A stretch of 5,494 nucleotides of DNA, taken from NCBI GenBank assembly GCA_025774735.1, contig JALGZU010000211.1, positions 1 to 5,494 of the forward strand, written 5' to 3'. Origin of the DNA: a candidate division LCP-89 bacterium. Its GTDB lineage: Bacteria > Electryoneota > B3-LCP. Position numbers and translations under genes: made by a program. Of this stretch, positions 1 to 5,494 are shown in pieces (position 1 is the first letter of the stretch; each line of letters begins with the position of its first letter). The notes beneath the pieces are model-generated. The model saw only the letters and a list, made by a program, of their open reading frames with translations. It was not told the origin of the DNA and did not search any database.

Positions 1-1193
1 TGGAGGATTTCAGTTGGTATGATCGGTTCCTGGGGGATATTACCAATATCATCAAACAGGAACGGCCCGATGCGCTGTTCACCATCAATCATCTGGGATT
101 CGACTGCGACGGCCGTTTAACCGACCTCCTCGAAACCTGCGGACTGCCTGCTCTGATATGGTATGTGGACAGCCCCCGCTATATTCTCCTGAATCATCAT
201 GCCAATGTCTCGGATAGGATCGGCATCTTTCTGTGGGAAGGGGCGTATGAATCCTGGCTGCGAGAGATAGGTTACGATAAGATTGATGTACTGCCCCTGG
301 CCACCGATCCCGCCAATTTTCATGACGAAGGATTGGCTCGTCATCAAAATGACGTCAGCTCTGATCTCACCTCAGGTGAGGGCGGTTCGACAATGGTGTT
401 CGTCGGTGATTCCATGCACTTCGCCGTGGCCAAAGCTTTCGCCAAGTTACCTCCGCAGCTGCGGCCGGATGTCTCCACAGAATCCGGGCGGCAGGTGGCG
501 GGCCTGACCACCCGATTCTGCGATGCCGCTCTGGTACATCCTTTCCATGACAAGCGGCCGGCCTGGGAAATCTTGCAGGATCTCGATGTGACTGCCGAGC
601 CACAAACTGTCCAGGATCAACAATCATCCAGCCCGGCTGTTGGGTTGCTGGAGTGTCCGGTCGACACCGAGCGGACCCGTTTGAATCTGGAATCGGCTAT
701 GGTCCTGATGGCGACCCGCCTGCAGCGTACCCGATTGCTTAAAAACATTACGAGTTCTTTCTCTCTTGATCAGCTCGTCGTTTACGGGGACCCGGGTTGG
801 GGGAAAATTCTGAACGGGACGTCTCAGATCCTGCCCCCGGTGCATTACTATGACGAACTTCCCGACGTTTACCGTCGGGCGGGATCGGTTTTAAATGTGA
901 CCAGTTTCCAGATGCCCACTGCGCTGAATCAACGCTGTTACGACGTGCCGGTTTCCGGCGGTTTTCTGCTGACCGATGCTCAACCGACACTCTTCGAACA
1001 GTTCGAACCGGATAAGGAGTTGGTCTGTTTCGAGTCGGTTGAAGAACTAAGAGATAAGTGGGATTATTTCAAAAAGAATCCTGCCCAACGACTGGCGATT
1101 ATCGAAGCCGGACGCCGGCGGGTGCTGTCCGAACATACGTATCGACACCGGATCCGCGAGATGTTGGCGACAGCAGATACCTGGTATAAATGA
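1..1193 (+). CDS. CgeB-like glycosyltransferase, 5'-truncated by the window
   Basis: The reading frame is already open at the window edge (first full codon at position 3) and runs 396 codons to TGA at 1191-1193, so the true start lies upstream. A GTG at 165 is internal: the frame before it encodes conserved sequence (DALFTINHLGFD, then LIWYVDSPRYIL) typical of the DUF3880 N-terminal domain of CgeB-like proteins. From about visible residue 255 to the end it resembles the CgeB-type glycosyltransferase C-terminal domain (Glyco_trans_1_2). Landmarks are VYGDPGW, LNVTSFQMPTALNQRCYDVP (about 305), GGFLLTD, and a terminal RRRVLSEHTYRHRI (HTY about 378). These enzymes transfer sugars from activated donors and have a GT-B-like fold. 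No signal peptide or membrane segment is visible, so it probably works in the cytoplasm. Its place just upstream of flagellin suggests flagellin O-glycosylation, which is inference. Donor and acceptor cannot be read from the sequence. Confidence 0.85.
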   Translation, partial: EDFSWYDRFLGDITNIIKQERPDALFTINHLGFDCDGRLTDLLETCGLPALIWYVDSPRYILLNHHANVSDRIGIFLWEGAYESWLREIGYDKIDVLPLATDPANFHDEGLARHQNDVSSDLTSGEGGSTMVFVGDSMHFAVAKAFAKLPPQLRPDVSTESGRQVAGLTTRFCDAALVHPFHDKRPAWEILQDLDVTAEPQTVQDQQSSSPAVGLLECPVDTERTRLNLESAMVLMATRLQRTRLLKNITSSFSLDQLVVYGDPGWGKILNGTSQILPPVHYYDELPDVYRRAGSVLNVTSFQMPTALNQRCYDVPVSGGFLLTDAQPTLFEQFEPDKELVCFESVEELRDKWDYFKKNPAQRLAIIEAGRRRVLSEHTYRHRIREMLATADTWYK

Positions 1194-1220
1194 GACAGTA
1201 AATACAATGAATTCTATGAT

Positions 1221-1228
1221 AGGGGGTG
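1221..1228 (+). promoter_or_regulatory. Ribosome-binding site that decides the start of the next gene
   Basis: AGGGGGTG matches the Shine-Dalgarno ideal AGGAGGTG at seven of eight positions and sits just before ATG 1231. The upstream in-frame ATGs at 1207 and 1216 have no purine-rich element at the right distance, so 1231 is the better start. Confidence 0.7.
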
Positions 1229-1230
1229 TT

Positions 1231-1920
1231 ATGCAGATTAGCTTTAACGATCAGATTGAGGAGTACCCCACCGAAGGCATGCAGTGCTTTGGGGAGCTAA
1301 TGGAGAGCCTTCACAAGCAGGCTGCCGATCATGGGGATGCCGTCATCACGATCAGGCTTAACGGCGAGGATATCACAGGTCAGGACCGCTCGCATCTGGA
1401 AGAACTGGCGCTTGATCAGGTCGAAACGCTCGAAGTCCATACCGGCGATCCCAGGACGCTGGCCAAGGCGGCGCTGAGCAGTATCGCGGAATTCCATCAG
1501 CAATTACTTTCGGAGATGCGAAGCACGGCCGAACTGTTCCGGCTGGGGGACGCCGAAAGATCGAACCGTTCCTTCCTGGCTTGCATCGATGGGCTGCAGG
1601 TATTTATGCACACGCTGGAATCCTGCCGCAAGATGCTCGGGGTTAGTTTTGAACTCCTCACCATCCCTTCAGCGGAAAATCAGGATGAGCTCACCGTGGC
1701 GGAGTACCGGCGCAACCTCTTCTCGGTTCTGGATGGGCTTTTCAATGCCCAGACCGATCAGGATTGGGTCCTGCTGGCCGACATGCTTGAATACGAACTG
1801 ATCCCGGCTCTGGAGGAGTGGGAGCAGATCATCCAGTTGATCATGGTGACTTCAGATGCCGAACAGGCCATCAGTGAGCACGCCGACGTCATGGATGCTC
1901 AGTCTGAGCTCGTGGGTTAA
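1231..1920 (+). CDS. Acidic two-domain protein of unknown function in the flagellar cluster
   Basis: This encodes 229 residues from ATG 1231; the longer version from 1207 adds eight residues that look untranslated. I do not recognise a named family. Residues 1-72 alternate strand-like and helix-like stretches (MQISFNDQ, helix about 20-33, AVITIRLNGEDIT, helix about 53-61, VETLEVHTG), which resembles a small beta-grasp fold. Residues about 76-210 look all-helical and amphipathic, and include LLADMLEYEL and ALEEWEQIIQLI. FLACIDGL (115-122) and LFSVLDGL (163-170) are loosely alike and could reflect a repeated helical hairpin. The protein is rich in Glu and Asp and has no signal peptide or membrane segment, so it is probably cytoplasmic. 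It starts 37 nt after the glycosyltransferase stop and ends 12 nt before the next start, which suggests one operon. A chaperone-like or regulatory role in filament assembly is plausible from acidity and context, but unproven. Confidence 0.75.
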   Translation: MQISFNDQIEEYPTEGMQCFGELMESLHKQAADHGDAVITIRLNGEDITGQDRSHLEELALDQVETLEVHTGDPRTLAKAALSSIAEFHQQLLSEMRSTAELFRLGDAERSNRSFLACIDGLQVFMHTLESCRKMLGVSFELLTIPSAENQDELTVAEYRRNLFSVLDGLFNAQTDQDWVLLADMLEYELIPALEEWEQIIQLIMVTSDAEQAISEHADVMDAQSELVG

Positions 1921-1932
1921 GAGGGGTTTTAC

Positions 1933-2370
1933 GTGGAATACAACGAGATGCTAAATCAGGTGTGCAATCGCGCTGAAGCGCCGGAAGAGGTCGAGCACGG
2001 TTCATGCTCGGACCTTCTGGAGCGACTGGCCGATTGTGCACGATCGATCGAAAAGGACGTCGAGGACGGTGAATGGGAACAGGCCGCAGACGATGTTGCA
2101 CGTCGTGAGCGCCTGTTGCATGACCTGTCTCACGTTCTGGAGAACTTGGAGCAACAGAACGAATCGGTTTCAGATTTAAGTGACCGCCGGAGAATACGCT
2201 GGATGCTGGAAGATATACAGGCGGAGAACAATCGGTTCATTGAAATCATCAATGATCGCCTTGCGGTGATGCGCACCGAGATTCATGGCGTGAAAAGAGG
2301 GCGAAAAGCGCTGGGACTGTACCGACGGCCTCATCCCGAGCACCCCCGGTTTTTAAACCGGATTGGTTGA
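1933..2370 (+). CDS. FlgN/FliT-like flagellar export chaperone (putative)
   Basis: This encodes 145 residues from a GTG start at 1933, chosen because GAGGGG (1921-1926) lies six bases upstream; the next ATG (1948) has no such site. The protein is small, charged and predicted helical throughout. A first helical stretch (about 25-78) includes RRERLLHDLSHVLENLEQQN, and a second (about 84-128) includes DIQAENNRFIEIINDRLAVM followed by GVKRGRKALGLYRR. This recalls FlgN and FliT proteins, where a long helix with a conserved Asn leads into a terminal segment ending in Tyr. FlgN binds FlgK and FlgL, and FliT binds FliD; both act in the cytoplasm at the flagellar export gate. A position just upstream of fliC-fliD-fliS supports a chaperone role. 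The sequence does not settle which partner it binds, so no symbol is given. Confidence 0.6.
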   Translation: MEYNEMLNQVCNRAEAPEEVEHGSCSDLLERLADCARSIEKDVEDGEWEQAADDVARRERLLHDLSHVLENLEQQNESVSDLSDRRRIRWMLEDIQAENNRFIEIINDRLAVMRTEIHGVKRGRKALGLYRRPHPEHPRFLNRIG

Positions 2371-2410
2371 TGACGGGATTTGCCCGAATCCTCCTTTGAA
2401 TTTTCTGACT

Positions 2411-2437
2411 CAAGGTTGCCCCCCCCTGTGCCGATAA
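2411..2437 (+). promoter_or_regulatory. Sigma-28 (FliA) promoter of flagellin
   Basis: The -10 element GCCGATAA at 2430-2437 matches the sigma-28 consensus exactly. The -35 element CAAGGTTG at 2411-2418 matches TAAAGTTT at five of eight positions, and the spacer is exactly the canonical 11 nt (2419-2429). Transcription would start at about 2443-2446, giving a leader of roughly 40 nt. Sigma-28 control is standard for late flagellar genes, released once the hook is complete and the anti-sigma factor FlgM is exported. Eight of the 11 spacer bases are an uninterrupted run of C (2419-2426). Confidence 0.85.
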
Positions 2438-2451
2438 AGAAGGTGCAGGGG
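2423..2451 (+). repeat. Inverted repeat spanning the sigma-28 -10 element
   Basis: CCCCTGTGCC (2423-2432) pairs with GGTGCAGGGG (2442-2451) over ten positions, eight Watson-Crick and two G-U, leaving a 9-nt loop. The left arm and loop contain the -10 element. A transcript started at the sigma-28 promoter would begin in or near the right arm, so the RNA hairpin could form only in read-through RNA. No T-run follows, so it is not a standard intrinsic terminator. Confidence 0.5.
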
Positions 2452-2473
2452 TGGACTCTGACACCTTAACGAA

Positions 2474-2479
2474 AGGAGG
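2474..2479 (+). promoter_or_regulatory. Strong ribosome-binding site of fliC with overlapping GGA motifs
   Basis: AGGAGG sits seven bases before ATG 2487, near-ideal for a highly expressed gene. GGA motifs occur at 2453-2455, 2475-2477, 2478-2480 and 2485-2487, and AGGGATG over the start codon resembles the core of a CsrA binding site. CsrA represses flagellin translation at such sites in Bacillus subtilis and Campylobacter; binding here is inferred only. Confidence 0.75.
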
Positions 2480-2486
2480 ATAAGGG

Positions 2487-3320
2487 ATGGCTACACGCAT
2501 CAACCACAACATACTGTCTCTGACAGCGCAGAACAACCTCTGGAAGACCCAGAATGATCTGGATCAGGCTGTGCGGCGCCTGTCATCGGGACTGAGAATC
2601 AACGCTGCCTGGGATGATCCCGCAGGCTTGGCGATTTCCGAACGCTTCCGGGCGCAGATTGCCTCGATGGAAGAAGCCGAGCGCAACGCCAACATGAACA
2701 TCAACATGATGCAGACTGCGGAAGGTGCTCTGGCTGTTCTGGATGAAACGCTCGTGCGCATGCGCGCTCTCTGCATCGAGTCGGCCAACGGCGCCTTGAC
2801 GAATTCCGACCGCGTTGCCCTTAACACGGAATTCCAGCAGCTGCTGTCTGAAGTTGACCGTATTTCAACGGTGACCAATTACAACGGACTTGCCCTGTTG
2901 GATGGTAGTTTTTCCAGCACGGGCGTCAGGTTTCATATCGGGACCTACAACGTCCAGAATGAGGATTACTACAACGTAACCTTCAACAGCATGACCGCAA
3001 CGGATCTGGGTATTAACGGGCTGAGCATTGCGGACACCGCATCAGCCACGGCGGCCATCAATAATATCGACACCGCCATCGACTCCAAGGACTCGGAGAG
3101 GACTCGGATCGGTGCCTACGTCGAACGGTTGCAGGGAACCATTTCCCAGCTGATGTCGTCTCGCGAAAACGCAGTAGCGTCCGAATCCGTCATCCGCGAT
3201 GCGGACGTGGCTCAGGAAATGTCCAACTTCGTCCGTTCGCAGATCCTGTTGCAGACCGGCGTGTCCATGCTGGCTCAGGCTAACATGGTCCCGCAGATTA
3301 TCGCACAATTGGTAGGCTAA
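2487..3320 (+). CDS. fliC: Flagellin
   Basis: This encodes 277 residues, the filament subunit exported through the flagellar type III apparatus and polymerised under the FliD cap. The N-terminal domain (about 1-140) has the family hallmarks: INHNILSLTAQNNL, RRLSSGLRINAAWDDPAGLA, the ISERFRAQI segment, QTAEGAL, LVRMRAL, and EVDRISTVTNYNGLALLDG. The C-terminal domain (about 190-277) has the DAAINN-like NNIDTAID stretch, RIGAYVERLQGTI, ESVIRDADVAQEMSNFVRSQ, and a tail ending VPQIIAQLVG. The middle is only about 50 residues, so this is a compact flagellin with D0 and D1 and essentially no D2/D3, much shorter than the 495-residue Salmonella protein and close to Bacillus Hag. It has no signal peptide, as expected. 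One cysteine, Cys96, is unusual for a filament protein. It has its own sigma-28 promoter and strong ribosome-binding site, and a stem-loop follows it. Confidence 0.97.
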   Translation: MATRINHNILSLTAQNNLWKTQNDLDQAVRRLSSGLRINAAWDDPAGLAISERFRAQIASMEEAERNANMNINMMQTAEGALAVLDETLVRMRALCIESANGALTNSDRVALNTEFQQLLSEVDRISTVTNYNGLALLDGSFSSTGVRFHIGTYNVQNEDYYNVTFNSMTATDLGINGLSIADTASATAAINNIDTAIDSKDSERTRIGAYVERLQGTISQLMSSRENAVASESVIRDADVAQEMSNFVRSQILLQTGVSMLAQANMVPQIIAQLVG

Positions 3321-3412
3321 AAACAAAACAATAGTGAACACCCTATCTTTACAGACACAGAGTCCGACACGACGCCTATCCTGGCTGAGATTAGGAAGGC
3401 CTTAAATTAAAC

Positions 3413-3443
3413 TGGGGATCCCCTCATCCCTTGGGGATCCCCA
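3413..3443 (+). terminator. Strong stem-loop between fliC and fliD (possible attenuator or mRNA 3' stabiliser)
   Basis: The palindrome GGGGATCCCC occurs at 3414-3423 and again at 3433-3442, separated by 9 nt. With the flanking T3413 and A3443, the copies pair as an 11-bp GC-rich stem with loop TCATCCCTT. No run of T follows (AACCCCTGAC), so it lacks a key part of an intrinsic terminator. It may cut read-through and keep fliD below fliC, or protect the fliC mRNA 3' end. The remaining gap, 3321-3412, shows no promoter I can support; the fliD ribosome-binding site is in 3461-3467. Confidence 0.5.
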
Positions 3444-3473
3444 ACCCCTGACTTTAAATCGAGGAAGTACGAA

Positions 3474-5123
3474 ATGCCAACGGCACAAGTGACCGGATTA
3501 TCTTCCGGAATCGACTGGCAGGAGACGGTTCAATTGATGATGCAGATTGAAAGCATGCCCATGGTCATGCTGGAAGACAAGAAGGATGGCTACCAGGCAG
3601 AGCTCAATGCCTGGCAGACTATCAATACCAATCTATTGAGTCTGGCTTCCATCATGGAGGGCATGGATGAGCTGGATGAATTGTTGGTCAAAGCCGCCAG
3701 CTCAACCGATACGGACGTCGCCACCGCCACCGCCGATGCAAGCGCGGCGCCGGGGAGCTATTCTCTCGAGGTGAATCAGCTGGCTCAGAATCATAAGCTT
3801 ATTCATGAAGGTTTTGCGGACAATAACACCACCGCCGTGCACAACGGTCCTGGCGATGGCACTTTTACTTATACCTATGCTGGTGACACTTACAATGTCA
3901 CGGTCCCCTCGGGGAGCACCTTAGTGGAGTTGGTGGAACTCATCAACGATGACATCGATAATCCGGGGGTGAATGCAACAATCCTGAACGATGGGGGAGA
4001 CACCAATCCTTACCATCTGGTGCTTTCGGGTGAGACGGGAGCGGATAATGTTATCACGGTTACTGGAACCACCGACAATTTTTCCCTCAATTACGACATA
4101 TCACAGACAGCCCAGGATGCGCACATTAAAGTGGATGGTTATCCGGTCACACCCGATCAATGGATCACGAGTGAAACGAATGAGGTGACTGACATCATCG
4201 CGGGGGTGACACTCACCCTGATGAGCGCCAACCCGGGCCAGACGATTAACATCACCGTAACGAACGATCTCGAAGGAGCCAAGGAGAAGATCTCCGAGTT
4301 CGTTACCGCATACAACGAGATCGTCAGCCTGATCAATTATAACACTAAATATGAGCCCCCGGAAGAATCCGAAGAAGAAGGGGAGAACGAGTGGGGGACG
4401 GCCGGTCCGCTCTTCGGGGACGCCTCTGCCATCGGTATCAAGGGAGACCTGCAGGCTATTATCTCCTCCGTCATTCCGGGTCTCGAAGATGGCGCTCTCT
4501 ATCAGAGCCTCGGTGCGATTGGGGTGGAGCTTACCAGCGGCGGCCTGCTGAGCATCGACGATTCGAAGCTGACGGACGCCCTCGAGGAAGATTACCAGGC
4601 AGTAGGGGAGGTATTCGCCTTCAGCAGTTCTTCCACCAACAACAACCTCTCCTATTTTTTCAGAACGGAAGCCACTCAGGGCGGCATCTATAACATCGTC
4701 GCCAATTATGACGCCAGCGGCCAGCTCACCAGCGCCACCATCAACGGCAATACCGCACAGATCGACGGTAACTACATCATCGGCATGGCCGGTAATCCTG
4801 AAGAAGGCTTACGGATCGAGTTTACGGATCCCGGTGGCGGAGCGGGGTCCATCAGCGCTGAAGTTCGGCTCTCCACGGGCGCTGCCGTCCAAATCGCCAA
4901 TCGCACGTCATTCCTAACCGATCCCATAGATGGTACCGTACATAACGCCATGGAGGGGATTGAAGACACTATAGAGAACATCGACAAACAGATCCAGCGC
5001 TGGGAACGGAGACTGGAAACGAAGCAGGAGCAACTTGAAGCGCAGTTCATGCAGATGGAAATCCTGATAGGACAGCTCCAATCTCAGGGAAATTATGTTT
5101 CGGCCATGTTATCGGGTATGTAG
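3474..5123 (+). CDS. fliD: Flagellar filament cap protein (hook-associated protein 2)
   Basis: This encodes 549 residues. FliD forms the cap at the filament tip and directs insertion of flagellin subunits. GAGGA at 3461-3465 sets the ATG at 3474. The N-terminal FliD domain (about 5-110) opens with VTGLSSGIDW, continues with a helical heptad stretch, and ends with APGSYSLEVNQLAQ. A flagellin IN motif follows at about 129-199 (GTFTYTYAGDTYNV, LVELINDDI, HLVLSGETGADNVITV). The FliD C-terminal domain starts at about 216 (AHIKVDGYPV, IIAGVTLTLMSANPGQT, FVTAYNEIVSLI, LFGDASAI, GVELTSGGLLSIDDSKL). A beta-rich, glycine-rich segment is inserted at about 390-475, as in many longer FliD proteins. A terminal coiled coil (about 498-549) includes NIDKQIQRWERRLETKQEQL. 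An acidic stretch at 294-306 (EPPEESEEEGENE) is unusual. No cysteine is present. fliD lies between fliC and fliS, the classical order. Confidence 0.96.
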   Translation: MPTAQVTGLSSGIDWQETVQLMMQIESMPMVMLEDKKDGYQAELNAWQTINTNLLSLASIMEGMDELDELLVKAASSTDTDVATATADASAAPGSYSLEVNQLAQNHKLIHEGFADNNTTAVHNGPGDGTFTYTYAGDTYNVTVPSGSTLVELVELINDDIDNPGVNATILNDGGDTNPYHLVLSGETGADNVITVTGTTDNFSLNYDISQTAQDAHIKVDGYPVTPDQWITSETNEVTDIIAGVTLTLMSANPGQTINITVTNDLEGAKEKISEFVTAYNEIVSLINYNTKYEPPEESEEEGENEWGTAGPLFGDASAIGIKGDLQAIISSVIPGLEDGALYQSLGAIGVELTSGGLLSIDDSKLTDALEEDYQAVGEVFAFSSSSTNNNLSYFFRTEATQGGIYNIVANYDASGQLTSATINGNTAQIDGNYIIGMAGNPEEGLRIEFTDPGGGAGSISAEVRLSTGAAVQIANRTSFLTDPIDGTVHNAMEGIEDTIENIDKQIQRWERRLETKQEQLEAQFMQMEILIGQLQSQGNYVSAMLSGM

Positions 5124-5137
5124 TCAAGAGCTGAGGA

Positions 5138-5144
5138 AAGGTGG
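5138..5144 (+). promoter_or_regulatory. Ribosome-binding site of fliS
   Basis: AAGGTGG lies six bases before ATG 5151, within the 27-nt gap after the fliD stop. It supports 5151 as the start and translation from a shared fliD-fliS transcript. Confidence 0.65.
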
Positions 5145-5150
5145 AAGAAG

Positions 5151-5494
5151 ATGAGTTATTTTAATCCCTATGAGGCCTATAGTCAAGTTCAAATCGAGAC
5201 TGCGGATCAGAAAAAACTGATATTGATGGTTTATGATGCGGCCGCGCGGTTCTGTAAGGAGGCGAGAGACGCCATCAGTTCCGGCGACGTTAAGAATAAA
5301 GGCGCAGCGATCCAGAAAGCATACGATGCCATCGCCGAGTTGCGCAAGTGCCTGGATCTGGACAAGGGCAAGGAGGTGGCCGAGAGCCTGAATAAATTGT
5401 ACGCATTCTTAGGACACCAGTTGACGCTGGCCAACCTGAACAACGACACCGAAGTCCTGAACAGCGTTATCATGGTCCTCACCGATATGCGTGA
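5151..5494 (+). CDS. fliS: Flagellin export chaperone FliS, 3'-truncated by the window
   Basis: The frame starts at ATG 5151 and stays open to the window end (114 codons plus two bases); FliS proteins are usually about 120-150 residues, so only a short C-terminal part is missing. The start MSYFNPYEAYSQVQIETADQ and the following KKLILMVYDAAARF match the conserved FliS N-terminal region, including the Tyr-rich segment and LMVYD in place of the usual LMLYDG. Later conserved stretches are ELRKCLDLDKGKEVAESLNK, LYAFL, and VLNSVIMVLTDMR. FliS is a four-helix cytoplasmic protein that binds the disordered C-terminal tail of flagellin, prevents early polymerisation and delivers it to the export gate. 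It starts 27 nt after fliD and is probably co-transcribed with it. Confidence 0.95.
   Translation, partial: MSYFNPYEAYSQVQIETADQKKLILMVYDAAARFCKEARDAISSGDVKNKGAAIQKAYDAIAELRKCLDLDKGKEVAESLNKLYAFLGHQLTLANLNNDTEVLNSVIMVLTDMR

Larger units (their letters stand above)
2388..2481 (+). promoter_or_regulatory. Inverted repeat pairing an upstream anti-Shine-Dalgarno with the fliC ribosome-binding site
   Basis: ATCCTCCTTT at 2388-2397 is the exact reverse complement of AAAGGAGGAT at 2472-2481, which contains the fliC Shine-Dalgarno sequence. Two shorter helices could nest inside: AAGGT 2412-2416 with ACCTT 2463-2467, and 2423-2432 with 2442-2451 (eight Watson-Crick and two G-U pairs). The upstream arm lies before the predicted sigma-28 start point. 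Only RNA reading in from the upstream genes would carry both arms. The complementarity is seen directly; the regulatory role is inferred. Confidence 0.5.

Noticed and set aside
165..167. GTG at 165 as the start of the glycosyltransferase
   Set aside because: The frame is open upstream to the window edge and encodes conserved family sequence, so the GTG is internal.
1324..1331. GCCGATCA as a second sigma-28 -10 element
   Set aside because: There is no -35-like sequence 11 nt upstream, and it lies inside a coding region without a gene start nearby.
2346..2361. CCGGTTT/AAACCGG inverted repeat at the end of the FlgN/FliT-like gene, as a terminator
   Set aside because: The stem is short, lies inside the coding region, and no T-run follows.
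2386..2399. Similarity of the CCTCCTTT region to the 3' tail of 16S rRNA
   Set aside because: The match is limited to the anti-Shine-Dalgarno core with no flanking rRNA sequence; complementarity to the fliC ribosome-binding site explains it better.
3042..3341. Open frame on the minus strand across the fliC 3' end
   Set aside because: It overlaps conserved flagellin codons, lacks a convincing ribosome-binding site and shows no recognisable motif; other minus-strand frames were rejected on the same grounds.
3355..3381. Sigma-28 promoter for fliD with -10 GCCTATCC
   Set aside because: The -10 has three mismatches and the expected -35 (ACACAGAG) does not fit.

Overview
The window is a late-flagellar gene cluster in which every gene lies on the + strand. 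In order it holds the 3' part of a CgeB-type glycosyltransferase gene, an acidic protein of unknown function, a small FlgN/FliT-like helical protein, flagellin (fliC), the filament cap protein (fliD) and the first 114 codons of fliS. Both end genes are cut by the window. No RNA genes, insertion sequences, CRISPR arrays or minus-strand genes can be supported. Base composition looks moderately GC-rich and even along the window, with no sign of recent transfer. The gene order, the sigma-28-type promoter and the CgeB-like gene beside fliC fit a polarly flagellated bacterium such as a deltaproteobacterium (Desulfobacterota) or a related candidate phylum. No marker here fixes the lineage.

Region by region: 1-1193 is the glycosyltransferase, probably for flagellin or another cell-surface acceptor. 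Positions 1231-1920 and 1933-2370 hold two closely spaced small genes that look co-transcribed with it. Positions 2371-2486 are the flagellin control region. It has a good sigma-28 promoter with an exact GCCGATAA -10 element at 2430-2437, a run of eight C in the promoter spacer, and a strong Shine-Dalgarno sequence. Flagellin follows at 2487-3320. Positions 3321-3473 form a gap with a strong stem-loop built from two copies of a 10-bp palindrome. FliD is at 3474-5123 and FliS starts at 5151.

FliC builds the filament, FliD caps its tip and folds arriving flagellin, and FliS holds flagellin in the cytoplasm before export. The FlgN/FliT-like protein probably chaperones FliD or a hook-filament junction protein. 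The glycosyltransferase may decorate the short flagellin.

The most striking observation is in the flagellin leader. A 10-nt sequence upstream of the sigma-28 promoter (2388-2397) is a perfect complement of the flagellin ribosome-binding site (2472-2481). A transcript reading in from the upstream genes would carry this anti-Shine-Dalgarno sequence and could mask flagellin translation. A transcript started at the sigma-28 promoter would lack it. With the C8 run in the promoter spacer and GGA motifs around the ribosome-binding site, this short region may carry several layers of flagellin control.
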